From: Albugo candida
Taxonomy: Eukaryota > Oomycota > Peronosporomycetes > Albuginales > Albuginaceae
Assembly: GCA_905220665.1 (NCBI GenBank)
Contig: CAJNAR010000180.1
Location: 248,001-312,000 of the forward strand
Length of the DNA: 64,000 nt
Direction: 5' to 3'
The notes below the pieces were generated by a model. That model was not told the DNA's origin, did no database searches, and saw nothing but the letters and a program-made list of their open reading frames with translations. Position numbers and translations under genes: made by a program. Positions 13,265-24,400 of the stretch are shown here, one piece after another (position 1 is the stretch's first letter; each line of letters begins with the position of its first letter).

Positions 13265-13920
13265 GGCAATTTCCTTTTTTGCTTGAGGATCATATAAAGG
13301 AGTAGAGTCCCATTCTGATCGATTGACTGGACTTGAGCTCGTATACTGTGCATTTTTTATTGAGTGAGGGCCGCGATCACGTAGGCTTTTTGCCTCCTCT
13401 TGTCCCTTAATCGAATGAGAAAAATTGCACATGCTAAAAGCGTATCCATACAATGGGCTTTTTTAGAGACTCTTCATCGATGAGCATCCCACTTTGATCG
13501 ATCTTGATGTACCGATCCAATTCCACTAACGCGAGTTCGTCTCGGTGAGACTGAAGGTACAATTGAGCTCCAAAGTATGCGATTTGAGCCTGATACAGCA
13601 TCCGCTGGACGACGCTCTTCGCCAGCGACAGCTGACACAGAGCCATTGTAATGTCTCGCAGAAAAGCTCTTTGGTCATATAAAGCGATCGGTCAGTTACC
13701 CGATGAGTTCGGAGAGGAAATCGGGACCCTAACGAGCTGTTTTATTCTGTGAATAAGATCTCTGCTTTCTCGTAAGCCTCAACGTTGCATGATACTCCGT
13801 CAGGAAACCATACAATAGCGCTCCATCTCCCAGAAACGATTATGTAGAGTTATTTCCATGATCCATTTGTTCAAATCTTCAATGGCTCGTCGGTACTTAC
13901 TCGTGAGAGTAAAGCATTCA
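13265..13920 (-). pseudogene. Unidentified coding relic
   Basis: Several minus-strand frames follow each other with coding-like composition (balanced, amphipathic, few low-complexity runs). The longest, 13434-13646, includes KSVVQRMLYQAQIAYFGAQL and LALVELDRYIKIDQSGM, predicted helical. It continues in another frame at 13262-13453 and is preceded by fragments to about 13.9 kb. The apparent frame changes could be indels or short introns; no convincing GT...AG pair was picked out. I do not recognise the family. The call rests on composition and collinear frames only. Confidence 0.3.
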
Positions 13921-16900
13921 GAACGGCGATAGAATTCTTTCATTCTCCCTTCATTCCCCCCCTTCCTTTTCTCTTCACCGTATTTTGCTTTGGTGAACGT
14001 GGAAATGGCCGTGTCAAATATCTTTTGTTACATGAGCTCTTAGGGCTTTTTAAGATAACCACTTTGATAGTGACTCGATCCGGAATGCTTTTCGTTTGTT
14101 TAAGTGTTCCTGCGATCACACATAGGCAACGAATGACTGCTACGGGGTGTTGTCTTAGCGTTGGATGCATCTGTAAGCATACCGTCGTTTTGAACGAAAC
14201 ATTGGAAGAAGAAAGTGGTGGTGGGATGGATGAGGATCAGTAAATGTAGCGTAATGAATGATTGAGCTTGTGGGTGTCTCGCTCATTGAACAAAAAGCTG
14301 TGCGCTTTTCAGGCATCGCATTTTCCGATATTTGCCGCTTCTGTATCGGCTATTGTACCTTCATTACACTAGCGTGCGTGTTGGACCCGATGTTAAACTT
14401 GGGTAAGTATAAGGAAGCTAAGGGAGCGCGCTGAAGTTCACGGTCAATTTACAAAATCCATTCGTCTCCGACAAATAATATTTCCAACAATAAAAACGAG
14501 GTACTAATCAATCATCCCTCCTGGTCCTACATTTTGATTTGCTGCTCGTTTTTTCACCGCAAGTTGTTCGAAATAAAGGAGGCGCTACTGAACAGATTCG
14601 GAGGTGCATCACATTCAGAGTTCCAGACTCACCGCTAAATTCGATTAAGCAATCTCAAAGAACAATGTCCAACACATCCGCATCAACCCTTCCACCTCCT
14701 ACCATTACTAGCATCGATTTCAGCTCATAAAGTTCGTCAAAGTTATCATCCGTATCCATTGGTGAAGAAATAACCACGAGATTAAGAGCCCACAGGGTAG
14801 TTTACATACTCTAATTCTCACGAAATCAATGCACATGTACAGATCAGAGATCCAACCGAGCCGTTATGGACCTTTAACGTAGATACCGAGTCTTACGCTC
14901 GATTACTAACTATAAGCTCTGACACCATGAGGAAACACATTGCGAGTACTTCGAACAAAATATTAACGAGCCATCCAAGACGCAAATAGCGACGATGACG
15001 GAATTGTAGAGACAGCTGTTTCGGTACAAATACATATTTTTTTCTTGCCATTTCGCTGTTTGCCTCTGTTGTAAAAATGCAGCTCAATTAATCGCAAGCT
15101 TCACTGTAATTATCCCGGATGTACCAAACCCAATGGCTCCAAGGACTCCCTGACTCAACATCAGCGGCCGAAGCATGTACAGCCTAAGCGCGACTCTCTT
15201 CATTGTAAAAGTCAGGCAAGATACATCTGACCTCTTTTTCTTGCATGTAAAGCGTTGACGGCTCCCTACGGATAGATTCTAGAATCTATGCAAATCTACA
15301 TATTGGTACCAAGAGCTCATTAGTTTCGACAGCAGTATATACCAATATTCAGGGCCATCAAAATGTGAACATTCGTCCGTCAATCAAAGATGGTATGATT
15401 GAACATTGCTATGAATCTTACATAAAATAAAAGACGACAATATCAATACATGCTGCAATTCCAAGTCGGAAAAGAGCAGTCACATCCAGATTGCAATTCC
15501 ACAAAAAACTGACCAGCATGGCATACCTTCAAAGCCAATATGCGCCTGATATCGAATTGGTTACCCTTGAGATTATCAAATGCGATCTATTTGAATGCAC
15601 TGAGTCCTTCTTGGAAGATTGTAGAACATCAGGATCAGCAGAAGATAGTGCAGCATGATCTGTAGCAATATCCATTTGGATAAATGCTCAATTTCACTCG
15701 GAATGTTTTGTGTATCAGCGATATGCAGATTATCTGAGCATGAAAGCCGTATATCAATCAAATATGCCAAAGTCAACTGGATGATTTGAGAATGGTTCTC
15801 ATATCACTCAATTGAACCATGGCAATTAGAAGCTACACCACATCGACATCATCGAAAATGCACTTGATAATGCAATCCTTCCAACCCTTGTCGATGACAT
15901 CTTCCATCTTCCAACCAGATAGTCATTAGTCTCTTTCTTCGTTTTATTGTTTAAGCTCAAGTGTCACGATTGATTGTCGTGCATGACAGATACCGAAAGG
16001 ATCTCGTGAGATTGCTGGTACTCGCTTGCGCTATGATTTTTATCGCCCTTTGTAGTAATTTTTTCATTATAGGACTGAAGATGGCCAAAGTAACAAACTC
16101 TGATAATCATGAAATCATGATCGACGTCAGTGAATTTGAAGATTTACTAGTTCTAGCATTTCATTTGAGAAACCTCACTATTGAGCTCAATAAGGTTGAA
16201 TCAGAATGAGTTTCTACAAGATCAGAATGGATCTGAAGAATATGGCAATGACAGCAGAGTCAACCTATGATTTTGATCTGCACTAAATTTGACTGATTTC
16301 AAATGGTAAACATTCTTTCCGTCCTACCTGGGTGGTACCTTCATCTTCACCTTTTCATGTGCTGTAATAATATATGATATTATCACAGAACTTGGGGGAC
16401 ATGAAGGACGAATACTTAACTGAGGAAACATTCTTGCTTGCTAAAAGTAAAGAGCTCAATAATCGCAAGCAATAAATCACTCTAGCGATATCCCCTAAAT
16501 GTTCCTTCTATTCAAGAGCTTAAAGTTCACTCTTCCTGATCACTTACCAGGTAGTTAAAGTAGATATTATGTTCGCCCTTATATACTTCATCGGGCCGAT
16601 TATAAACATGAGACACTATAACGTCCTCCGTATGTGAGATGAGTTTCATCCAGATCTTCAAGAATAGTAGAAAACATTTCAATCAAAGAAATGAGTAAAC
16701 AAGCAATAAGCGGAATAGGCGATATCTAGCTGTCATGATAATACTAGCACAGAATACACTTTGTGATGATTCGACTACATCCACTCAAGTTGAATCGCGA
16801 TCAATTTACGAGAGGATCGTAATCCGCAGCTTTTATCCCCACCAGAAAAGTGGTATGTGGTGCACATTGTCTGGACGATTGGAGTATGCGATATCCAGGT

Positions 16901-17189
16901 CACATAGTGGCTTGGTAGTAGAATCACGGATGGTCCTGTTATCTATACTAGTTTCTTGTCCTAAAGAACTGTGATCACATGAAATAATGAGCATCCACGC
17001 GTATGCGTAATTTCTTCTCATAGAACGGCTTATGGGAAGCAACCGTATTGTGTCTTTTCATCCGTGATTCAATTAAGACAAATCTTGAGTAGAACGTTGA
17101 TGAAAATTTCTTGAGCCTCGCGAAGCCTCATACTGAGAGCATGTAGTGTCACTCCCGATAGATTTCTCCTTAGGTTCATATTATTATGC
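13921..17189. other. Unassigned stretch with possible membrane-protein scraps
   Basis: There is no gene I can support. Minus-strand pieces at 14893-15087 and about 15100-15230 are hydrophobic (for example LRLGWLVNILFEVLAMCFLM) and could be eroded transmembrane segments. The minus-strand piece at 15576-15776 (ILLQIMLHYLLLILMFY) resembles a transmembrane helix. They could be the membrane part of the ABC transporter whose nucleotide-binding domain appears to lie just upstream on the same strand (17.2-18.0 kb), but the link is speculative. A plus-strand frame at 15961-16209 would encode an 82-residue protein with one hydrophobic segment; it has no recognised homology. Confidence 0.25.
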
Positions 17190-17965
17190 CTGACGTATCT
17201 AGCAATCAAGCTTCACGTACCTTTTTATAATCGCTCGCTTGAGATGGTCGTTGGAATGTGCTCTGAGTTTATTTTCGCTTGAGCCTCCAGAATACGAACA
17301 GTGCTTGTGTTGCGAAGCTTGTAGCCGGTGTTTTATCATCATAATGCTTCGATGGCAAATTGCAACGGTGAGGCATTCATACAATAAAATGAGTGCAAAT
17401 ATTCGCAATTACATGGGAAAAATCATCTTGAGCACTCTTAAGAACTTACTCATCGTCTTTCTAACACGACAGCCGCATTAGTTACAAACAGTCTGTCCAT
17501 GAATTCTTTGGTATTATAAATTAACATTACAATGGAGCATGCACCACGCACCGTCCATATCTTTGTTTCGTTGAACGGTGATATTTTGTCCATTCGGCGG
17601 CCAGAAGTAGTAAGGGACTGCAAACAATTCAGATTCGGTTCGCTTTCAAATCGGTCGTTACTAATTGATAATGTATCTTTGCATGTACGAAAGTCACGAG
17701 AGAAAATGACAGAAACGTTTTCCAAATTCACTAAAGAAGCGAATGGCTACTTCATCATCTATTTCTCATAGTGACTCTTGCAGCACCCAGGATGTTTTTG
17801 ATCACAGTTGAGGGTCCACCGTAAGCAATGGGTGCCCGAAAAAGACAATTTCACCAGCGGTAATGGTTAGTTCTGCTGGCGCTCGAAGAGATCTTTATTG
17901 GAGATATGTAGAGCGCTAATGATGCGGTAGACTAGAATAGATGGCATTTGATTTGATCCTACAAA
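17190..17965 (-). pseudogene. Probable ABC-transporter nucleotide-binding-domain relic (ABCC-like)
   Basis: At 17838-17862 the minus strand reads TAGEIVFFG, as in the strand leading to Walker A of ABCC/MRP first NBDs ('LTAGEVVxVVGxxGSGKSSLLxxILGEL'). Immediately after, 17779-17820 gives GPSTVIKNILGA in another frame, matching the end of Walker A and its helix but without the Lys. At 17450-17731 ACSIVMLIYNTKEFMDRLF...AAVVLERR resembles the 'xxxIxNxTVRENILFG..FD..xYxxVxxACxLExDL' block that follows the Q-loop. At about 17300 YSGGSSENKLRAHSNDHLKRA is a weak match to the signature 'LSGGQKxRLxLARA'. Order and strand are right, but every motif is degenerate and spread over frames. ABC ancestry is an inference of moderate weight; the substrate is unknown. 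Confidence 0.38.
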
Positions 17966-19033
17966 CCCTAAATAGGAACTGCGTATGGATACTTTTTTGT
18001 AAGCGTGGCTCAAAATTATGAAACCAAATGTATCTGTCCGTAAGGTCGAGACCATTATCAAAAATAACTTCCAGAATTGTGAACGATAACACTGATTATA
18101 TCTCACCTGACCCTATTTGATGCATCGCATCCGCATCCATTGCTGGCTTCCTGAAAAACAAGAGCATGAAAGCATCTCACAATTCAAAGATATAAATCAC
18201 TGAATGATCACTGTACTGACCCCAAACGAAGTAATAATGAGTCATCACTTCGTGCTAGATGCAATGAGAATAGAAGAAGAAGAGTGCAATTAGACGGGAT
18301 TTGCAATAACTACATTAAGCGACCTTCTCTGAGTTTCTCGCGTTGATAAGAAGTCATCCCATCTTGACTATTCCAACCCAATAGAGCGATCAGCTGAAAT
18401 GTATGAGATCCTGGAATATCTCAAATCGAATATTTTTCATCGCTGGGAATGTTCAGATATGACTAGTATCGACAAAAATCAGCAGTCGCACTTCATATGT
18501 GGCCACACGATACGATTTTTCCGTTAGCTTCATCTGGTCAATCCAGACTCCCGGCTCAAGGGATGATTATTTACGTATGCCCATTTTATTATGGTTATGA
18601 TCACGTTGATCGCATTGCTCGATGGACATATCGCGAATTCGAGAAGTACCGACAATAACCATCAATAAAGTACATACGTTCGGTCAGGAACAAGAACAGT
18701 CTGAAGCGCAGACAATACTGTATGGTAATCGCGAGAACGTTCGTTTTTATCTCTTTTTTTGCTGTTAGTGCTTTCATCTTTTACATAATTGAATCTACCG
18801 AGAAAGTATCGATTTGGCCATCGAAACAAATCAATACTTTCGTTTTCGTCTGGTCGCTGAATGTCTGTAATTTCCAGCTCTTTTATTGCTTAGCATGGCA
18901 GTTTTTCTCTGCACATCGAGCTTTGTCTTTGACAGACTTTTATGTAGTAGAACGCGTATATCGAAACTCGAAACCACACCATCAGAAAAGGACGCAAATT
19001 TATTTTCAAGAGATACATACGAGACGGCTCATC
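17966..19033. other. Unassigned sequence
   Basis: Mostly AT-rich with no confirmed gene. A plus-strand frame beginning at an ATG at 18722 has a strongly hydrophobic N-terminus (VFISFFAVSAFIFYII) and runs to 19159. Its second half lies antisense to the tryptophan synthase pseudogene, so it is more likely fortuitous than a real secreted protein. Confidence 0.3.
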
Positions 19034-20200
19034 CTACGCCCAGCTCTCAGTAGTATCATCCTTCAAGTTGATATTGAGCTCTTTGGAATCTTGAAGCATG
19101 TCTTTGTCTCCTCGGCCACTGATACTGAAAAAAATGACTTTCGTTTCGTCCAATTGTGATTTCAGTTCCATGCGAAATGAAACCGTAGAAGCTGTCTCGA
19201 GCGCAGGTATAATACCTTCCATTTGGACAAGTAGCTGGGGAACGCCCCTGAAATGTTTTTGTCTTGACACTCATATATCTGGGTCGTTGAAACTCTTTCA
19301 AATGAGCATGCTCTGGGCCAACACCTGCATAACCGAGGCCAGCAGATACCCTGTGCGAGGGTAAAACTTGACCGGTAGGATCCTGGATGATATACGGGTT
19401 CGTGCCGTGTAATACTCCCATTGTGCCGCATGTAATCGTAGATGAATGACGCCCGGTATCTATCCCCTCTTCCCTTTCCTCCACGGCATACATCTCAACT
19501 CTAGTATCGTTCATAAACGGATGGATCATTCCAATCGCGTTGCTACCACCACCAACACACGATACGATAGCATGCTGGGGACGTCCAATTTCATCGAAAA
19601 GCTACAAATGATCTCAGTAAACAACATTAGCTTCATCTTGAGACAAAGAATTAATCTGAGCCTTCACTACACGTCCAATGACCGCTTGAATATCTCGCAC
19701 AATAGTTGGGAATGGATTGGGTTCGTTAGCCGATCCAATGATGTAATGTGTTGTCTCGACGTTAGTTATTTTACCCGGTCTCAGATAGCCTCATTGATTG
19801 CATCTTTGAGTGTCAGTGATCCTGATGGAATAGGAACGACTTTGGCACCGAGCATTCTCAAGCGAAACACATCATGGGATTGCCTGTATGCATTCACAGT
19901 CACACTCTGTGTAGCCGAAAAGAAACTCAAAAGAACCGACCGGAGTGCCACGGTATGCCATAAAGACCGTTTAATGTAAGCCCAAGAGAGCACAAGCGGT
20001 TGAACTATTAACTCCGTGTTGTACTGCACCGGTTTCAGCAAAACCACGATGCTTTTCAAGTGTCTTTGCGAGAACGGCATTGCCAATAGCATTATAGATT
20101 TTATGCGCTCCTGTGTGCACTAAAGCCTCACGTTTTAGCCATATCTATGCACCATTACATTGCTTTGTGTCCGCAACGAATAAATGTGTGGGACGACCAA
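19034..20200 (-). pseudogene. trpB-like: Tryptophan synthase beta-chain pseudogene
   Basis: TrpB condenses indole with serine to make tryptophan, using PLP. Collinear minus-strand pieces cover most of the family. YIGRPTHLFVAD and [13 protein letters not shown] come first, and the PLP lysine motif HTGAHK is intact at 20100-20117. [20 protein letters not shown] and [18 protein letters not shown] follow. Then come [17 protein letters not shown], the phosphate loop GGGSNAIG (19530-19553), EGIDTGRHSSTITCGTMGVL, VSAGLGYAGVGPEHAHLK, EGIIPALE and SGRGDKDM (19098-19121). These lie in different frames, with an in-frame TAG just before LKRE and several indels, so no product is expected. Oomycete and fungal enzymes are usually fused to the alpha chain. 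No alpha sequence is seen upstream, where an unrelated region (20247-21183) lies instead. Either a decayed duplicate or a lost gene is possible. Confidence 0.92.
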
Positions 20201-20246
20201 TGTAAGCATTTCGAGTGCTTTACTGATACGCGTACCGTGTTTCGCA

Positions 20247-21183
20247 TTACACAATATTAGTGTATGAACGTCCTTTTGGTTGATGAAACCCTACATCAAG
20301 ACGTAGCATATTGCTTCTGTTTAGGATACAAGTTTTCAAGGTCAAGACAATGTAAATACTTGAAGAGAAGGAAATCTTATCAGGAGCATCGTGCCCTGCG
20401 ATTTCTTTTGTCAGGTCAATGCTAACTATCTTCACGGTGCTTTTCGCTTTAGCGTCTGAGCTACTAGCAACATTTGAAAAAACTTCTGACAGCCAATTTT
20501 TGCTTTTGCCGATTCTTTCAAAATACAGCTTTAATTTCCCATCTTCTTTTACAAAACTGATACAAACGTCGTTTGGTATATCGTTTCCAATAGTGAGTAG
20601 CCAGTATTTTTTATTCATCGGCAAATTTCGTGAGTTCTGGTACTTTTATGTTTAAATGTTCGTCCTGCCTGATGAAGACGTCAAGTTCGCGTTTTATTGA
20701 ATCGGAAATTCGGATAATAGAAGGCATATAAAGAGCTGTTTTTTCTTCCAATTTAAAAGCGATATTTTTGCCTTGACTGGGATCGAGGTTGTTGATCGAC
20801 AATCTTGTTGTCGTAACTATCCAGGTATCATCAACGACGTCGTCTGCGATCAACGCAGTACCGGGTTTTAATTGACCGTTGCTTAGTATGAGCTTAGCAC
20901 CTTGAAAATCGTATCGAAACCTTTTACACTGTTTACCTGCCCTGTTCGGGCTGAGGTCAAATTTGGACCCATTCGAGGCAGGCTTCTTCTCTTCATCTTG
21001 TAATGGGCGGTCACAATCGTATATGGTAAAATATTTTTTATCAAGGGAGAATTGATACCCATACTCGATTTTTTTTTCGGGTGGAGATTGTAGTTGAAAT
21101 CGACGGAAACCTTCCGTCTTTATCTTAATAAAACAAACATCTCTTCCGCTACTTGCATGAATCATCACTTCTACCAGCACCAA
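20247..21183 (-). pseudogene. Unrecognised two-frame coding region (frameshifted gene?)
   Basis: Two long minus-strand frames abut. The first runs from 21183 to 20611; it has no ATG at its 5' end, where the frame is closed by a TGA just upstream, and its first Met lies a few codons in. The second (about 20624-20247) begins one frame away exactly where the first ends at an A-run (about 20610-20616). Joined by one base change they would form a single protein of roughly 300 residues: lysine- and aspartate-rich, with a KKIEYGYQFSLDKKYFTIYD segment and LYFERIGKSKNWLSEVF. There is no signal peptide at the visible start, no transmembrane segment and no recognised domain. Either a single frameshift in a recently decayed gene or a sequencing error would explain it; an intron is not obvious. 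It is less damaged than its neighbours. Confidence 0.45.
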
Positions 21184-21474
21184 AAGTAAATGACGTCATG
21201 GTGTACACATTTAGATTCGAAGACAAGTTGTTTCGAGGAAAATTTGAAAGTGTGTAAAATTTAGAACGTATAACGATTGATTCCAGAAAGCCAGATTATA
21301 TTCAGTGGCAACTCCGTAGTGTCGTCAGCGTCAAATACCAATCAAATATCATATTCCTTCCACGTATGACTTCATCAACCTGATGTACTACAACCGCACG
21401 ATCAAATGGCACATAAACGTTACACTAGTAAACTGACTGGAATACCTTGAGCCTGTTATCAACCTCGTTTTCCT

Positions 21475-24400
21475 TTCAGCACAACAGCACAACAAGGTCA
21501 ACGCTATTGCTGTGGTCTCTCTACGGAGAACACCGTCGAATGCTCAGAACAAAGGAAAGACGAAAATCACGATTGAAATGGATAACGTTTTTCTACCTCC
21601 TTAATGCTTTTGATGAGCTACTTTGTCAACTTTGAGAGTGGGCAGAATTCCTCTGCCATTTAGTCCCGCCGTCTGAAGATAAAGAGCGACTTAGCCTTGA
21701 CTCGCAATTGGCGTCAAGTGATCTCGCAGAAAAGACCACCGTCCTTGGAACCGATGTTAGAGTGCTGGCGAACGTTAAAGCAAGTAAATAGTTCAAAATG
21801 GTCGGGATTTGTGAGTTTTTACGCGCACAACATCAATGAAGACTGCGTCGAAATAATGCTCCAAACGCGAGGAATATATACGAGAAAATATGGATGATGA
21901 TGAACACGATCGTCGTGCTGCGTTCAAAAGCTCTTGTGCAGCATTGCTTCGAGCTTCTGAAGTGTCCATTCGTAATCTAACCGGTGCTCATCCTGAGCTT
22001 CTCAGTACATTCTTGGATCCTCTACAACGACGGCTTGAAACACGTGTGTTATGATATGTGCTCTTCGTTAAGATGTCAACTTTTGAATCCGATCACATCC
22101 ATGTGATTATGTTTCTTTGGCCGGCTTTGCTTGGATTTACAAACGAAGGAAAGGAAGGAAAAAAAAGAAAGAATACAGAGATTCGAAGAGTTTTTCTCAA
22201 AAACTTGATCCGTACACGGAAGGCGACAAGGAAGGCGCTATACCATCCGAAACGAAATTGCGCGTAATTGGGAGACATCATTATCTGAAAAGGCTGCAAG
22301 GCTGCTATCGACCCAGTCTAATTCGCTTCCAGAAATCCTTTCATCGTTTGTATTCTTTTCTTACAAAAATGATTCATCCAGAGCATTGAGATGCCCAGCA
22401 TCTTGATCCTCAACTTTAACAGATGATCATATCCACATTTTGACTCGATTTTGAGAACAAGATCACTCGTTTTTGCTCGAATCAGCGATTCTACAAATAC
22501 TGCGCAGTTTGTACTCTGTGCAAACAGCTGGAAGAATCGATCGTATGGGCACGCCACTAAGAATGGAAAAAGTTCATAAGGCTGTGATGTTTGCGATGCA
22601 CAGAAGTTGTTTTTGTCTTTCCTTTTTCCGAATATTTTGTGCAAAAAACATCCTTCACAATAGATTTGTGACCGGACGCGATATCTTCTGTCTTCTATTT
22701 CATTCTCCCATATTTGAGTGTCCAAAGCGATGGTGAAAGGAGCACTAATTGCCTCATCCATAGAAGAAGAGGTCAATACAGTCAGCAAAGACTTACAGCG
22801 GCATACAACCTCTTCCTTGGCACTTATGTACGCTGATCAGCTTTCCCACTTCTATCAAAAGCTTGAGGGCTTCCAGGGAAAAACACCACGTCACAAATTG
22901 CTTCATTTCGACGTGAAACAAGGGCAAGCATCCAAGTCCACAGTCGACAATGTATCACCTCCAGCTTTGAAAGAAACAGTCGACTTCACCATTGACACAT
23001 GGCTTTACTGTTTCGAGTTGTCAGGCACATGCTCGATCTTTGCGAATAAATTTTCTGGACCTGGACCTGGAACCGTATTTTTAGGAAGTTATCGATCAAA
23101 GTCTCCAATTATCGCTCAATGGAAACTCTCCTCCTGAAATCATCTTTAGTAATATTCTCTTCAGGACGCATGAATGAAGCCACATTTTCATCGTATACCA
23201 CTGTCTAAGAGCTTAGTTACACTTGCAAGCGTGCAGCTTTACGTCAACGGAAATTCGACGTCATTTACAGCTCATGAATACAAAGAAGCAGTCAAAGTAA
23301 TTAGGATAAATGCTTTCCGAGTCGGCTGCTGGATAAGCGACTCGAACGACAACTTGGGAGGCACTCATCGGTGCTTTAATGACATTATCGCACACATTCG
23401 CTTCTGGAAGGTACACCGGTCATTACTTGAGATCAACTACAATTTTGATGCTTTTTTCCGCACTCATTCCGGCTTGAAGTTTTGCGACATAAGCAATGAA
23501 AGAACGTTCGAATATAAAGACAAGGTTTACGTGTGCCTTTGGCACCTCACAGAAGGAAAAGGAGTCGTTGGCTTTGCAAATGTGTCTACGTAGTCATCAC
23601 CATTAACGTTTGAAGTGCCTCCAAATCAAAAATGAATGGCAAGATACCTTCATGTCAGTGGTCAGAGATAATTTTTCCCGTGCTTCCCGGGCAACTCAAC
23701 GGATGTAACTTGCAGCAACGATTTATCGTACGTCGGGGTCTTATTCAAAAGCAGAGAGTCATGCAAAAATGGATGAAGTACAGGCGATTGAGTGAGCTTG
23801 AGCCTACAAATCATCTCTGCGATTATCAGGAGAAGGTCAATGATGTCAATTATCGCGTACTGCTATGGGGCGAAACTGCAGAAGCCTCCAAGAAGTGCTC
23901 GCATGGTCCTTGCTTTCGTGTCAGCAGCATGGTGGCTTTGAACAACGAGACCTGCTCCTCATACACTCACGTCGCACCCTACTTATTTGATTGCGACGAC
24001 GTTATTGTTCATGAGTAACAGCTTCAAAGTTGCGCGTGGATTGTATTCCGCTTCCTTGTGAGCGTCGGTATCAGCGTAATACATGATTGAAGAGAAGGAG
24101 AGGCCAAAGCTTCAGCTATCAACGCTAAAAGTAAGCGGACAGAAAAGGTACGTAAATAATGGAAGGTGATTCAGAGGTGGAAGCTAAATTCGTTACTGAC
24201 ATCGAAGCACGGAATCGAAGTGCCGAGGCCGAAAGCGATGCTGCCAACATTGCTGCTGGCAATCAAGATCTTCAAGAACCTGCACTTCGACTTCTCTGGA
24301 ACTCTCGGGGATGGCGTCTCTAATACTGAATGCTGGGCAAAAAGACAGTCTTAACAAGGCTCAACGCACATCTCGGTCTCACTCGACTCCCTTCACGCAG

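Noticed and set aside
18722..19159. Plus-strand 145-codon frame with a hydrophobic N-terminus
   Set aside because: Its second half is antisense to the tryptophan synthase pseudogene and the rest has no recognised domain. A chance frame is the simpler reading.
19446..19979. Plus-strand 177-codon open frame
   Set aside because: It lies wholly antisense to conserved TrpB motifs, so its openness reflects codon use of the opposite strand.
20600..20630. Programmed -1 frameshift at an A-run joining the two unknown frames
   Set aside because: The stop of the first frame precedes the usable slip site and no canonical slippery heptamer in the right phase is present. An indel is simpler.
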